A DNA stretch of 64,000 nt, taken from assembly GCA_025463515.1 (NCBI GenBank), contig JAODAQ010000051.1:62001-126000 (forward strand). The letters run 5' to 3'. The translations under genes and the position numbers were made by a program. Source of the stretch: Rhodoglobus sp. (lineage in GTDB: Bacteria; Actinomycetota; Actinomycetes; Actinomycetales; Microbacteriaceae). Below are positions 25,168-34,306 of the stretch, piece after piece. The notes under the pieces were generated by a model, which worked only from the letters and a program-made list of their open reading frames with translations, was not told the origin of the DNA and ran no database searches. How positions within the stretch are numbered: position 1 is the first letter of the stretch; each line of letters starts with the position of its first letter.

Positions 25168-26379
25168 GTGACGACCACCGACGCCCCCGTTGTCCTCGCG
25201 GACAGCGCCTCCCTCGTCGAACTCCTCACCGGGGCCTCGCCCGCCGCGGTCGACGTGTTCGCGCGCATCCTCACCCGGGGCCCCATCGCGCGCATCGACC
25301 TGAGCCGGGACACGGGCTTCTCGCAGGCGGCGGTCACCAAGGTGGTCGCCCCGCTCGTTGCCGCGGGACTCGTGACGGATGCCCCGGCCACCGCCCGCTC
25401 GCCGCAGCCGGGCCGCCCGGTCAGCCCGCTGCGGGTCGTGCCGGAGGCGCTGTGCTTCATCGGCGTCAAGGTGAACATCGACGAGCTGATCGGCGTCGCC
25501 ACCGACCTGGAGGCGAAGGTCGTCGCAAGCGTGCACGCCCCGCTCGCCGACCTCTCGCCGGCCTCCGTGGTCGAGCAGGTCGCGCTCGTCGTGGAGCGGC
25601 TCCGCGACGAACTCGGCGAGCGGGATGCACGGCTCGCCGGCATCGGGGTCTCGGTCTCGGGCGATGTCGACAGCCAGCACGGCATCGTGCGCGAGTCCGG
25701 CCTGCTGGGCTGGACCGCCATGCCGCTCGGCGCCGAGCTCGAGAAGCGGCTCGGGCGGGGCGTGATGATCGCGGGCGACGTGCCGGCGCTCACGATCGGC
25801 CAGTCCTGGTTCGGGCGGGGCGTCGGCACCGACTCCTTCGCACTCATCACCATCGGCAAGGGAATCGGCTGCGGCCTGTTCGTCAACGGCGAGGTCGTCG
25901 AGGGCGCGTACGGGGTGGCTGGAGAGATCGGCCACTTCCCGCTCGCCGCCGACACCGAGCTGTGCCACTGCGGCCGCCGCGGCTGCGTCGAGGCCGTGGC
26001 ATCCTCTGACGCGATCGTCGCCGCAGTCGGGCGCGCCGCGAGCATCGAGGAGGCGGCCGATCTCGCCCGCTCCGGTGACCCGGTGGCCGTGGCGGCATTC
26101 GCCCGCGCGGGGACGGTCATCGGCAAGGCGATCGCGACGGTCGTCAACCTCACCGGGCCGGAGCTGGTCCTGATCGGCGGCGAGGGCGTGGCGAACTTCG
26201 AGCTCTTCGAGCCGAACCTCCGCGCGGCCTTCGAGGAGCACGCCTTCGGCGCCGCCGGCCGGTGCCGCCTCGTCGTGCGCCCCCACACGTTCGACGACTG
26301 GGCGCGGGGGGCCGCGACCACGGTCATCCGGGCGCTCGTCACCCAGCGACTGCCCGCCCGCGCTGTAGCGCATCTGTAG
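25168..26379 (+). CDS. ROK-family transcriptional regulator
   Basis: A 403-aa protein with an N-terminal winged helix (about 20-80; RIDLSRDTGFSQAAVTKVVAPLVAAGLV) and a C-terminal ROK sugar-kinase-like domain. The ROK zinc motif is complete in CHCGRRGCVEAVAS, and IGKGIGCGLFVNGEVVEGAYGVAGEIGH is the sugar/ATP region. Start is GTG with GGAAAGGAG at 7-nt spacing; the nearby ATG at 25163 leads straight into a stop. It follows the glycan operon's terminator and likely controls that operon in response to a sugar. Confidence 0.92.
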   Translation: MTTTDAPVVLADSASLVELLTGASPAAVDVFARILTRGPIARIDLSRDTGFSQAAVTKVVAPLVAAGLVTDAPATARSPQPGRPVSPLRVVPEALCFIGVKVNIDELIGVATDLEAKVVASVHAPLADLSPASVVEQVALVVERLRDELGERDARLAGIGVSVSGDVDSQHGIVRESGLLGWTAMPLGAELEKRLGRGVMIAGDVPALTIGQSWFGRGVGTDSFALITIGKGIGCGLFVNGEVVEGAYGVAGEIGHFPLAADTELCHCGRRGCVEAVASSDAIVAAVGRAASIEEAADLARSGDPVAVAAFARAGTVIGKAIATVVNLTGPELVLIGGEGVANFELFEPNLRAAFEEHAFGAAGRCRLVVRPHTFDDWARGAATTVIRALVTQRLPARAVAHL

Positions 26380-26400
26380 CACCTTGCCTAGAATTGCGAG

Positions 26401-26682
26401 ATGACGACGACCATCTCGCAGCGCGAACTGCGCAACGACAACGCTGACATCATGCGGCGCGTGGAGGCAGGCGAGACCTTTGTCGTCACGCGCAACGGCA
26501 AGCCGGTGGCGCAGGTGATCCCGATTGGCGACCACCCGCCCGGCTCTCGCCGGATGACGGTGGGTCAGATCGCGGCGGAGTGGGAGGCCATGGGTCCCTT
26601 CGACGGGCAGGCCTGGCTGCGCGACGCCCGCGAGGCAGTCGATGACAGCATTGACTACGACCCGTGGAAGCCGCGCCGATGA
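26401..26682 (+). CDS. type II antitoxin, Phd/YefM family
   Basis: A 93-aa antitoxin. The N-terminal DNA-binding and dimer part reads TTTISQRELRNDNADIMRRVEAGETFVVTRNGKPVAQVIP, the standard Phd/YefM pattern. The C-terminal tail, with WLRDAREAVDDSIDYDPWKPRR, would cover the toxin active site. It overlaps the PIN toxin gene (ATGA). Such pairs usually repress their own promoter. Confidence 0.92.
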   Translation: MTTTISQRELRNDNADIMRRVEAGETFVVTRNGKPVAQVIPIGDHPPGSRRMTVGQIAAEWEAMGPFDGQAWLRDAREAVDDSIDYDPWKPRR

Positions 26683-27065
26683 GCACAGTTCTGCTCGACA
26701 CGTCGGTGATTATCGATCCGACCGGCCTCGACGCATGGCGGGACTCGATTGCGCTCGTGAGCGCGGTGACTCTCGGCGAACTGCACGCGGGCCTCGATAC
26801 AGCAGACATCGTGGCCAGGGCCGAGCGGCGCCGAAGACTCAATCACGCGCGCGCGACCTACCAGGCGATCCCGTTCGGCGAGGCCCAGGCAGAGCTCTAC
26901 GGCCTTCTCGTCTCCCTCACGATCGAGGCCGGCCGCAGCCATCGGCAGCGCGCTCTCGACCTGCAGATCGCCGCGACCGCCGCGGTCGCCGGAGTCCCCT
27001 TACTCACCCGCAACGCGGCAGACCTTGTCGGCCTCGAGCGGGTGGTGAAGGTCGTCTCGGTCTAG
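26679..27065 (+). CDS. vapC: VapC-type PIN-domain ribonuclease toxin
   Basis: A 128-aa PIN-domain protein. The acidic metal-binding set is visible: Asp in VLLDTSVIID, Glu in SAVTLGELHAGL, Asp in RALDLQIAATAAVAG, and the end TRNAADLVGLERVVKV. Toxins of this type cut tRNA or rRNA when free of antitoxin. The start ATG overlaps the antitoxin stop. The pair sits between a carbohydrate regulator and the lactate operon and is not linked to a mobile element in view. Confidence 0.92.
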   Translation: MSTVLLDTSVIIDPTGLDAWRDSIALVSAVTLGELHAGLDTADIVARAERRRRLNHARATYQAIPFGEAQAELYGLLVSLTIEAGRSHRQRALDLQIAATAAVAGVPLLTRNAADLVGLERVVKVVSV

Positions 27066-27068
27066 GCA

Positions 27069-27149
27069 GGTTGAGTAGCGCCCTCCAGGCGCGTATCGAA
27101 GCCAAGGGAGCGACCGGTTTCGATACGGCCGCGGGCGGCCTACTCAACC
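27069..27149. repeat. dispersed palindromic element, copy 3 (complete)
   Basis: Ends GGTTGAGTAG (27069) and CTACTCAACC (to 27149), cores CGTATCGAAGCC and GGTTTCGATACGG. It lies between convergent vapC and lldD. The TAG stop of lldD (27140-27142) and its last two codons are inside the right end. Confidence 0.88.
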
Positions 27150-28426
27150 TGCCTTCGGGAGGTGCGCTTCACGGGCGCCTCGAACGACTGCGGCACCGCC
27201 CGCGGCACGAGCCGCTGCAGCTGCGTGACGTGCTTGGGCTCAAGCTCGGCGACCGAGGCGACCTCGAGCAGCTTCATCGTGCGGACCACCTGGTCCGAGA
27301 GGATCTGGATGGTGCGGTCGACCCCGGCGCGGCCGCCGGCCATGAGGCCGTACAGGTACGCGCGGCCGACGAGGGTGAACTTCGCACCGAGCGCGACGGC
27401 GGCGACGACATCCGCGCCGTTCATGATGCCGGTGTCGACCATGACCTCGGTGTCGTTGCCGACCTCGCGGACGACCTCCGGGAGGAGGTGGAACGGGATC
27501 GGCGCGCGGTCGAGCTGGCGGCCGCCGTGGTTGGAGAGCAGGATGCCGTCGACGCCGAGGTCGGCGAGGCGGCGGGAGTCCTCGACGTTCTGCACGCCCT
27601 TGATGACGATCTTGCCGGGCCACATGGCGCGGATGATCTTCAGGTCCTCGAAGTTGATCGACGGGTCCATCGCGGAGTCGAGCAGCTCGCCCACGGTGCC
27701 GCCCGTCGAGGCGAGGGAGGCGAACTCGAGCGGCGGAGTGGTCAGGAAGTCCCACCACCACCACGGCCGCGGGATCGCGTTGATGATCGTGCCCGGGGTG
27801 AGCTGGGGCGGGATGGAGAAGCCGTTGCGCTTGTCGCGCAGCCGGGCTCCCGCTACCGGGGTGTCGACGGTGAACATGAGGGTGTCGAATCCGGCCGCCG
27901 CTGCGCGCTCGACGAGGCCGTAGGAGATCTCGCGCTGGCGCATCACGTACAGCTGGAACCAGTTGCGGCCGTTCGGGTTCGCCGCCTTCACGGACTCGAT
28001 GGTGGAGGTGCCGAGCGTCGACAGGGTGAACGGGATGCCCGCCGCCGCCGCGGCTCCCGCACCCGCGATCTCGCCCTCGGTCTGCATGAGCCGGGTGAAA
28101 CCGGTCGGGGCGATGCCGAACGGCATGGCCGAGGTGCCGCCGAGCACAGTGGTGGTCGTGTCGAGCTTGGAGACGTCCCGCAGGATCGACGGGTGGAACT
28201 CGATGTCCTCGAACGCCTGGCGGGCACGGGCCAGCGACAGCTCGCCCTCGGCCGAGCCGTCGGTGTAGTCGAAGGCGGCCTTCGGGGTGCGGCGCTTCGC
28301 GATGTCGCGGAGGTCGTAGATGGTGAGCGCAGAGTCGAGGCGGCGCTTCTTGCCGTTGAGCTCGGGCGCCTTGAACTTCATGAGCTTGGCGAGCTCGACG
28401 GGGTTGGGGAACTGGCGCTTAACCAT
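27140..28426 (-). CDS. lldD: FMN-dependent L-lactate dehydrogenase
   Basis: A 428-aa alpha-hydroxy-acid oxidase that oxidises L-lactate to pyruvate at the membrane with quinone as acceptor. Features: [17 protein letters not shown], the FMN region [70 protein letters not shown] with the catalytic His, then [18 protein letters not shown]. It starts inside the end of the upstream regulator (8-nt overlap). Both the fucose and rhamnose pathways in this window should release L-lactate, which gives this gene a clear local role. C-terminal residues QVE are encoded by the palindromic element. Confidence 0.93.
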   Translation of the reverse strand: MVKRQFPNPVELAKLMKFKAPELNGKKRRLDSALTIYDLRDIAKRRTPKAAFDYTDGSAEGELSLARARQAFEDIEFHPSILRDVSKLDTTTTVLGGTSAMPFGIAPTGFTRLMQTEGEIAGAGAAAAAGIPFTLSTLGTSTIESVKAANPNGRNWFQLYVMRQREISYGLVERAAAAGFDTLMFTVDTPVAGARLRDKRNGFSIPPQLTPGTIINAIPRPWWWWDFLTTPPLEFASLASTGGTVGELLDSAMDPSINFEDLKIIRAMWPGKIVIKGVQNVEDSRRLADLGVDGILLSNHGGRQLDRAPIPFHLLPEVVREVGNDTEVMVDTGIMNGADVVAAVALGAKFTLVGRAYLYGLMAGGRAGVDRTIQILSDQVVRTMKLLEVASVAELEPKHVTQLQRLVPRAVPQSFEAPVKRTSRRQVE

Positions 28427-29060
28427 GGGCTTTCCTATCCAGGTGGGTGAGGAGGGCATCCCGCGAGTACGCGATGTGCTCGCGGGTGAGTCGTTCGGCG
28501 GTCGCGGCATCGCCGGCCGTGATCGCATCGAGGATGCCCTGGTGCTGGGCCGCGACCTCGGCGGTGGTGAGGAGGTGCGCGGCCTGAACCTGGCCGATGC
28601 AGAGCTCGACCTCGCCCATGAGCAGGCCGTGCAGGTGCGCGAGGCGCGGGCTGTCCTGCCCCTCCACGAGCGAGCGGTGGAACGCGATGTCGTGGGGGGC
28701 GAACTCGTCCGTGGCGGAGAGGGCGCGGTGCGCCTCGAGGGCTCGGGCGGGGATGGTGCCGCCGCTCGCGAGCCGGGCGGCCGCCGCGCCCTCGACGATC
28801 GCGCGGGTCGTGTACAGGTCGAGGATGTCGTCGCGGCCCAGCTCCGGCACCCGTGCCGCCCGGTGCGCTTCGCGGCGCAGGATGCCGTCGGCCACGAGCC
28901 GCTCGATGGCGATCCGCGCCGTGGGCCTCGCGACGCCGAAGCGCACCGCCACCGCCGACTCCGTGATGGTGGATCCCGGCGGCTCGAGCTGGGCGATGAT
29001 GCGGGCCCGCAACTGCTCGGCGATCGCGCCGGGGAGCACGGCACTGGTCTCGGTCGTCAT
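28419..29060 (-). CDS. GntR-family (FCD) regulator of lldD
   Basis: A 213-aa FadR-type regulator. The winged helix covers about residues 10-70 ([47 protein letters not shown]) and the all-helical FCD ligand domain about 85-205 (the Asp/His metal site includes [12 protein letters not shown] and REHIAY). It is upstream of and overlaps lldD, and two GATTG-N5-CAATC dyads lie directly before its start, fitting autoregulated control of the two-gene operon by lactate. Confidence 0.9.
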   Translation of the reverse strand: MTTETSAVLPGAIAEQLRARIIAQLEPPGSTITESAVAVRFGVARPTARIAIERLVADGILRREAHRAARVPELGRDDILDLYTTRAIVEGAAAARLASGGTIPARALEAHRALSATDEFAPHDIAFHRSLVEGQDSPRLAHLHGLLMGEVELCIGQVQAAHLLTTAEVAAQHQGILDAITAGDAATAERLTREHIAYSRDALLTHLDRKAHG

Positions 29061-29095
29061 GATTGTCTAGCAATCTAGCAGATTGTCAAACAATC
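29061..29095. promoter_or_regulatory. twin operator for the lactate GntR regulator
   Basis: GATTGTCTAGCAATC (29061-29075) and GATTGTCAAACAATC (29081-29095) are two 15-bp dyads 20 bp apart, starting next to the regulator's ATG. The second contains TTGTcaaACAA, the general GntR/FadR pattern (GT-N3-AC). Confidence 0.75.
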
Positions 29096-29104
29096 CGGCA
29101 GGCG

Positions 29105-29226
29105 GGTTGAGTAGGCCGCCCGCGGCCGTATCGAAACCGGACTGCTTCCGGGTTTCGATACGAGCGCCAGAGCGCCCTACTCAACCCACCAGGTTCGATA
29201 CGCGCGCCAGAGCGCCCTACTCAACC
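29105..29226. repeat. dispersed palindromic element, copy 4, with duplicated right arm
   Basis: A full element (29105-29186) is followed by a second copy of its right arm (29192-29226): GGTTCGATACGCGCGCCAG then AGCGCCCTACTCAACC. The two right arms form a direct repeat with a 40-bp period and differ at few positions. The fucU stop (29221-29223) lies in the second CTACTCAACC. Confidence 0.88.
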
Positions 29227-29634
29227 CGCGCGCACGCCGATCGTCAGCAGCAGGTTCGCGTAGACGCGCTGGTCGCCCGTGGCGATCACGATCGCGACAT
29301 CCGGGCCGCGCGCAGTCTCGTAGAACGGCATGCGCTGCAGTGCGCTGAAGGGCACGCCGGGAAGCATCTCGCGATAGCCGGCAACCGCCTCGACCTCGCC
29401 GTCCGGCGACGCCATGACCTCCGCCGCCTCGACCGGCACGGAGGCGAGCAGGGGCACGAGCACCTGGTCGACGCGCAGCATCCCCGGAGCCAGGTTCAGG
29501 TAGATGCGCTCGGCGGCGGGGTTCGCGCCCGTGCCGTGCGGGAAGTTGCCGTCGGAGAGGAGGATCTTGGAGCCGTGCCCGGCGCGCCCGAGGGCGGCGA
29601 GCAGCTGGGGGTGGATCAGGTCGGTCTTCAGCAT
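29221..29634 (-). CDS. fucU: L-fucose mutarotase (FucU/RbsD family)
   Basis: A 137-aa cytoplasmic mutarotase that interconverts the alpha and beta forms of L-fucose. Family features: MLKTDLIHPQLLAALGRAGHGSKILLSDGNFP with the catalytic His near residue 20 and Asp near 28, and the C-terminal ARGPDVAIVIATGDQRVYANLLLTIG. It is the last gene of the dehydratase-AKR-GntR-fucU operon, 8 nt after the regulator. Neighbours make fucose more likely than ribose as substrate. Its stop codon is supplied by the repeat. Confidence 0.9.
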   Translation of the reverse strand: MLKTDLIHPQLLAALGRAGHGSKILLSDGNFPHGTGANPAAERIYLNLAPGMLRVDQVLVPLLASVPVEAAEVMASPDGEVEAVAGYREMLPGVPFSALQRMPFYETARGPDVAIVIATGDQRVYANLLLTIGVRAG

Positions 29635-29642
29635 GCCGTTTC

Positions 29643-30317
29643 TCAGTTCAGTGCGTTGTGGAGCCAGGACTCGATGCCGCTCACGTGGACGGTCACCCAG
29701 GAGCGGGTCATCTCGGGATCCCGCGCCGCGAGGGCCTCGACTATCGCGCGGTGCTCCTCGAGGGTCCGTGCGACGGACCGCTCCTCGGTGATCCCCCGCC
29801 ACACCCGGGCGCGCACGGTGGAGCTGGAGAGCCCGTCGAGCAGGCTCGCGAGATAGGCGTTGCCGCCGGCCTGGTTGATGAGGCGGTGGAACTCGATGTC
29901 GTGGGCGACGAGGTCTTCCACCGAAGTCGATTCGTCGACGGAGTCGAGCATCTCGCGCAGCACGGCCACCTGCTCATCGGTGATGACCCGGGCGGCCCGC
30001 CACGCGGCGTGCGGCTCGAGCACGCGGCGCACCTCGAAGATCTCGACCACCGACTGGTCCTGGTGCAGGTCGACCACGAACGACATGGCCTCGAGCAGCA
30101 GGTGCGGCTCCAGGCTGGTCACGTACGTGCCGTCGCCCTGGCGCACGTCGAGAACCTTGATGAGCTCGAGCCCCTTCACGGCTTCGCGCAGGGAGTTGCG
30201 CGAGAGGCCGAGGCGCTCGCTCAGCTCCTTCTCGGGCGGGAGGCGCTGGCCGGGCTGGAGGTCGCCGGAGACGATCATCTCCTTGATCCGAAGGATCGCC
30301 TCGTCGGTCACCGCCAT
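29643..30317 (-). CDS. GntR-family (FadR/FCD) regulator of fucose genes
   Basis: A 224-aa protein: winged helix (about 5-70; LPPEKELSERLGLSRNSLREAVKGLELIKVLDVRQGDGTYV) and FCD ligand domain with metal-site residues in HDIEFHRLINQAGGN and EEHRAIVEAL. It lies inside the fucose catabolic operon between the AKR and fucU genes, so it is the prime candidate for binding the ATCGGATGT motif found at both fucose promoters (32593 and 35595). The likely effector is a pathway acid such as fuconate. Confidence 0.9.
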   Translation of the reverse strand: MAVTDEAILRIKEMIVSGDLQPGQRLPPEKELSERLGLSRNSLREAVKGLELIKVLDVRQGDGTYVTSLEPHLLLEAMSFVVDLHQDQSVVEIFEVRRVLEPHAAWRAARVITDEQVAVLREMLDSVDESTSVEDLVAHDIEFHRLINQAGGNAYLASLLDGLSSSTVRARVWRGITEERSVARTLEEHRAIVEALAARDPEMTRSWVTVHVSGIESWLHNALN

Positions 30318-30343
30318 GTCGACATCCTAGAGTCCGCGGGGGC

Positions 30344-31285
30344 TCACGGGATCAGCGCGGCGCGGGCAAGTGCATCCCACAGGTCCTCGGGGATGTCCTC
30401 CGCCATCCGCCGCGCGTTCTCCACGACCTGCTCGGGGCGGCTGCCGCCGACGACAACGGACACGACCGGCGGGATGCGCAGGGTGTACTGAAGCGCCGCC
30501 GCGGGCAGCGTGACCCCGAACTGCGCGCAGACCTCGGCGATGGAGCGGGCCCGCGCGAGCAGCTCCTCGGGCGCGGAGCCATACTCGTACCGGCCGCCGG
30601 GGGTGTTCGTGGCGAGGAGTCCCGAGTTGAAGACCCCGGCCGCGACGAGCTGCATCCCGTGTGCGAGCGCCTGCGGCACGACGCGGTCGAGGGCGGGCTG
30701 CTCGGCCAGGGTGAGCCGGCCGGCGACCATGAGCAGGTCGAGCCCCGCGAACGCCGAGGCGCGCTCGAGGGCCTCGATGGACATCGAGCCCACGCCGACG
30801 TGGTCGACGAGGCCGGCATCCCGAAGACCGATGAGGGCCGGATACGCGGACTCCTCGGCGGCGTCGAGGCCGGCCTTCTCGGGGTCGTGCAGGTACAGGG
30901 CGTCGACGCGGTCGAGGCCCAGGCGCTCGAGCGACTCGTCGAGGCTGCGGCGCACGCCGTCGGCGGTCAGGTCGAACACGCGCTCGAGGTCGGCGGGCAC
31001 CGCGAAGTCGTTTGCGTCGTCGAGGCGCCCGGACGGGTTCGGCACCGGGCGCAGCAGGCGGCCGACCTTCGTGGAGATGAAGTACTCCTCGCGCGGCTTG
31101 GTGGCGAGGAAGGCGCCGAGCCGCCGCTCCGACAGCCCGAGCCCGTAGTGGGGAGCAGTGTCGTAGTAGCGGATGCCGCTCTCCCAGGCCGCGTCGAGCA
31201 CAGCCGTGGCGGCCTCGTCGGAGAGTGCACGGTACAGGTTGCCGACGTTGGCGGCGCCGTAGCCGAGGCGGGGGACTTCAGCCAC
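30344..31285 (-). CDS. aldo/keto reductase, probable L-fucose dehydrogenase
   Basis: A 313-aa AKR barrel. The catalytic tetrad is visible: Asp42 and Tyr47 in [18 protein letters not shown], Lys73 in [12 protein letters not shown] and His133 in LYLHDPEK. Family neighbours with these motifs oxidise L-fucose (also D-arabinose, L-galactose) to the lactone with NAD(P). In the pathway here it would make L-fucono-1,5-lactone, to be opened by the lactonase at 41421. The start overlaps the fuconate dehydratase stop by 8 nt. Confidence 0.88.
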   Translation of the reverse strand: MAEVPRLGYGAANVGNLYRALSDEAATAVLDAAWESGIRYYDTAPHYGLGLSERRLGAFLATKPREEYFISTKVGRLLRPVPNPSGRLDDANDFAVPADLERVFDLTADGVRRSLDESLERLGLDRVDALYLHDPEKAGLDAAEESAYPALIGLRDAGLVDHVGVGSMSIEALERASAFAGLDLLMVAGRLTLAEQPALDRVVPQALAHGMQLVAAGVFNSGLLATNTPGGRYEYGSAPEELLARARSIAEVCAQFGVTLPAAALQYTLRIPPVVSVVVGGSRPEQVVENARRMAEDIPEDLWDALARAALIP

Positions 31286-32555
31286 GCGTGTACTCGTCGA
31301 TCGAGGAGCGGAGCATCTCGGTGCCGGCGCCCGGCGCGGTGGGCGCCCAGTAGCGGCCCGAGTGCACGTCGATCGGCGTGACGAAGTGCTCGTGGAGGTG
31401 GTCGACGAATTCGATCATCCGGCCGTCCAGGGTGCCCGAGACGGCGATCAGGTCGAACATGGAGAGATGCTGCACTGCCTCGCAGAGCCCGACGCCGCCC
31501 GCGTGCGGGCAGACCCGCACCCCGAACTTGGCCGCGAGGAGCAGGATCGCGATGTTCTCGTTGACGCCCGCGACGCGGGTGGCGTCGATCTGGAGCACCT
31601 GGAGCGCATCGGCCTGCAGGAACTGCTTGAACATCACGCGCCCGCCGCCGTGCTCGCCGGTGGCGATCGGGATCGGGGAGACGGCCTTCGCGATCGCCGC
31701 GTGGGCGAGCACGTCGTCGGGGTTCGTCGGCTCCTCGACCCACGCCAGGTCGAACTGCTCGAGCTCGCGGATCCACTCGATCGCCTCGTCGCGGTCCCAG
31801 CGCTGGTTCGCGTCGATGGCGATCCGGATGCCCGGGCCCACGGCCTCGCGGGCGATCGCCAGGCGGCGCAGGTCGTCGGCGCGGTCGCCGCCCACCTTGA
31901 GCTTGATCTGCTGGAACCCCTCGGCGACGGCCTCGCGGCTCAAGCGCTCGAGCTTCTCGTCCGAGTAGCCCAGCCACCCGGGCGTGGTCGTGTAGGCGGG
32001 GTAGCCCTCGGCGAGCAGGAGGGCCTCCCGCTCGGCACGACCGGGCTCGGCGGCCCGGAGGATCCCCAGGGCCTCCTCGCGGGTGAGCGCGTCGGAGAGG
32101 TAGCGGAAGTCGACCAGGTCGACGAGCTCCTCGGGCGTGAGCCGGGCGAGGAGCTGCCAGAGGGGCATCCCCGCGCGCTTGGCCTTGAGATCCCAGAACG
32201 CGTTGACCACGGCGCCGATCGCCATGTGCATGACGCCCTTCTCGGGGCCGAGCCAGCGCAGCTGGGAGTCGTAGACGAGCTCGTGCCACAGCCCACCGAG
32301 GTCGGCGAGGATCCCCTCGACGTCGCGGCCGAGGAGGTAGCTCTTGAGGGCGGTGATCGCCGCGACCTCCACGTCGTTGCCCCGGCCGATGGTGAACACG
32401 AAGGCGTGGCCCTCGAGCCCGTCGGCGGCATCCGTTCCGACGCGGACGTACGCGGCAGAATAGTCGGGGTCTGGGTTCATGGCATCCGAGCCGTCGAGCA
32501 GCGCCGACGTCGGAAAGCGCACGTCGATCGTCTCGAACTCGACAACTCTGGACAC
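31278..32555 (-). CDS. L-fuconate dehydratase (enolase superfamily)
   Basis: A 425-aa acid-sugar dehydratase. Catalytic residues are in place: KLK (Lys218/Lys220), Asp248 and Asn250 in IAIDANQRW, Glu274 in WVEEP, Glu301 in ATGEHGGG, and His351 in [11 protein letters not shown]. The length and '[15 protein letters not shown]' stretch fit L-fuconate dehydratase rather than galactonate dehydratase. It converts L-fuconate to 2-keto-3-deoxy-L-fuconate. It is the first gene of the minus-strand fucose operon, divergent from the hydrolase gene. Confidence 0.92.
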   Translation of the reverse strand: MSRVVEFETIDVRFPTSALLDGSDAMNPDPDYSAAYVRVGTDAADGLEGHAFVFTIGRGNDVEVAAITALKSYLLGRDVEGILADLGGLWHELVYDSQLRWLGPEKGVMHMAIGAVVNAFWDLKAKRAGMPLWQLLARLTPEELVDLVDFRYLSDALTREEALGILRAAEPGRAEREALLLAEGYPAYTTTPGWLGYSDEKLERLSREAVAEGFQQIKLKVGGDRADDLRRLAIAREAVGPGIRIAIDANQRWDRDEAIEWIRELEQFDLAWVEEPTNPDDVLAHAAIAKAVSPIPIATGEHGGGRVMFKQFLQADALQVLQIDATRVAGVNENIAILLLAAKFGVRVCPHAGGVGLCEAVQHLSMFDLIAVSGTLDGRMIEFVDHLHEHFVTPIDVHSGRYWAPTAPGAGTEMLRSSIDEYTRG

Positions 32556-32592
32556 GGGGTTCCCTCCCTGTAAGGTTGTGCCGAGCCTAAAG

Positions 32593-32610
32593 ATCGGATG
32601 TATATCCTGT
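32593..32610. promoter_or_regulatory. candidate fucose-regulator site in divergent promoter
   Basis: ATCGGATGT at 32593-32601 is repeated in reverse orientation at 35595-35603, before the transport operon. The overlapping GGAT-GTAT-ATCC forms a small perfect dyad. It lies in the 77-bp gap between the divergent fuconate dehydratase and hydrolase genes. Confidence 0.5.
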
Positions 32611-32632
32611 CAAACACGAGATTGGGAAGTTC

Positions 32633-33481
32633 ATGAAGCTTGCAAGACTGGGAGAGCCCGGCCGCGAGATTCCGGTGCTGGTCGTCGACGACACGTACTA
32701 CGACCTCTCCGGAGCGGTTGAGGACATCACACCCGCATCGCTCGAGGGGGGCGCTCTCGAGCGGATCCGCGCCGCGGCGGCGGCCGGCGGACTGCCCGTG
32801 GTCGAGGGCGCGGAAGCCCTCCGCATCGGGTCTCCGATCTCCCGGCCCGGCACCATCCTGTGCATCGGGATGAACTACGCGGCGCACGCGCTCGAATCCG
32901 GCTCGCAGCCGCCGACGAGCCCGGTGCTGTTCCTCAAGACCCCCAACACCGTGGGCGGGCCCAACGACCCGGTCGACGTTCCGCGCAAGAGCACCAAGAC
33001 CGACTGGGAGGTCGAGCTCGGGGTGGTCATCGGGTCGCGGGCGCTCTACCTCGACTCGCCCGCCGACTCGGCAGCGCACATCGCGGGCTACCTGGTGGCG
33101 AACGACCTCTCCGAGCGGGAGTTCCAGCTCGAGGTCTCCGGCGGCCAGTGGAGCAAGGGGAAGTCGGCCCCCGGGTTCAGCCCCCTCGGCCCGTGGCTCG
33201 TCACCGCGGAGGACGTGGACCCCGCCAACCTGCGGCTGCGCAGCTGGGTCAACGGCGAGCCCCGCCAGGACTCGAACACGGCAGACCTCATCTTCCCCGT
33301 CGACTTCCTCGTCTGGCACCTGAGCCAGTTCCTCGCGCTCGAGGCCGGGGACGTCATCCTGACCGGCACTCCGGAGGGCGTCGGCCTCTCGGGCCGCTTC
33401 CCCTACATCAAGGCGGGCGACGTGGTCGAGATCGAGATCGAGGGCCTAGGCCACCAGCGACAGGTATTCGGGCAGGCGTAG
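32633..33481 (+). CDS. 2,4-diketo-3-deoxy-L-fuconate hydrolase (FAH family)
   Basis: A 282-aa fumarylacetoacetate-hydrolase-fold enzyme. The metal site is set by Glu126 and Glu128 in DWEVELGVVIG and Asp158 in LVANDLSERE; CIGMNYAAHALE carries the conserved His; the end GDVILTGTPEGVGLS and GDVVEIEIEGLG are typical. In the fucose pathway it splits the 2,4-diketo acid to pyruvate and L-lactate. It begins the plus-strand branch, 28 nt before the SDR gene. Confidence 0.9.
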   Translation: MKLARLGEPGREIPVLVVDDTYYDLSGAVEDITPASLEGGALERIRAAAAAGGLPVVEGAEALRIGSPISRPGTILCIGMNYAAHALESGSQPPTSPVLFLKTPNTVGGPNDPVDVPRKSTKTDWEVELGVVIGSRALYLDSPADSAAHIAGYLVANDLSEREFQLEVSGGQWSKGKSAPGFSPLGPWLVTAEDVDPANLRLRSWVNGEPRQDSNTADLIFPVDFLVWHLSQFLALEAGDVILTGTPEGVGLSGRFPYIKAGDVVEIEIEGLGHQRQVFGQA

Positions 33482-33509
33482 GCCGCCCGTCGGAGCAGGG
33501 AGAAGAGAC

Positions 33510-34262
33510 ATGTCCAAGGAGTTCGACAACCTGGTCGCCGTGGTCACGGGCGGTGCATCCGGCATCGGGGCCGCCGTCGTGAGCCGGCTCCTCGAGGCGG
33601 GGGCCCGCGTCGCGGTGTTCGACATCGACGTCGCGTCCGCGCATCCGGATGCCCTCGGCGTCGTGGCCGACGTGAGCGATGACGCCTCCGTGCGCGCCGG
33701 CATCGAGGCCGTCGTGGCGCAGTACGGCGGCATCGACATCGTCGTGAACAACGCCGGCATCGGCGCCCAGGGCTCCGTGGAGGACAACCCGGACGACGAG
33801 TGGGCGCGGGTATTCAACATCAACGTGACCGGCATCGCCCGCGTCAGCCGCGCGGCACTGCCGCACCTGCGCACGTCGCCGTCGGCGGCGATCGTCAACA
33901 CCTGCTCGATCGCGGCGACCGCAGGCCTGCCCCAGCGCGCGCTCTACAGCGCGTCGAAGGGCGCCGTGCTCGCACTCACCCGTGCCATGGCCGCCGACCA
34001 CCTCCGCGAGGGCGTGCGCGTCAATTGCGTGAACCCGGGCACCGCCGACACTCCCTGGGTGAGCCGGCTGCTCCAGAAGGCCGACGACCCGGATGCCGAG
34101 CGCGCCGCCCTCAACGCGCGCCAGCCCCACGGCCGGCTCGTGTCGGGCGACGAGATCGCCGGCGCGATCCTCTACCTCGCGAGCCCCCGCTCCGGCTCCA
34201 CGACGGGCACGAGCATCGCCGTCGACGGCGGGATGCAGAACCTCAGGCTCCGCCCCGAGTGA
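33510..34262 (+). CDS. SDR-family 2-keto-3-deoxy-L-fuconate dehydrogenase
   Basis: A 250-aa short-chain dehydrogenase with VVTGGASGIG (cofactor), VNNAGIG, the catalytic Ser133 (CSIAATAG) and the Tyr146-Lys150 pair in ALYSASKGAVLALTRAM. It would oxidise 2-keto-3-deoxy-L-fuconate at C4 with NAD, giving the substrate of the hydrolase encoded upstream. The C-terminus TTGTSIAVDGGMQNLRL is standard for the family. Substrate assignment rests on the neighbourhood. Confidence 0.9.
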   Translation: MSKEFDNLVAVVTGGASGIGAAVVSRLLEAGARVAVFDIDVASAHPDALGVVADVSDDASVRAGIEAVVAQYGGIDIVVNNAGIGAQGSVEDNPDDEWARVFNINVTGIARVSRAALPHLRTSPSAAIVNTCSIAATAGLPQRALYSASKGAVLALTRAMAADHLREGVRVNCVNPGTADTPWVSRLLQKADDPDAERAALNARQPHGRLVSGDEIAGAILYLASPRSGSTTGTSIAVDGGMQNLRLRPE

Positions 34263-34306
34263 GCTAGTCTCTGCACACACCGGGCAGGCAGGAAAGGGGA
34301 CCGACC

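Noticed and set aside
27069-29226. Palindromic elements as insertion-sequence ends around lldRD
   Set aside because: No transposase gene or target duplication is present between them, and the same element occurs singly at other places, so these are dispersed repeats rather than a composite transposon.
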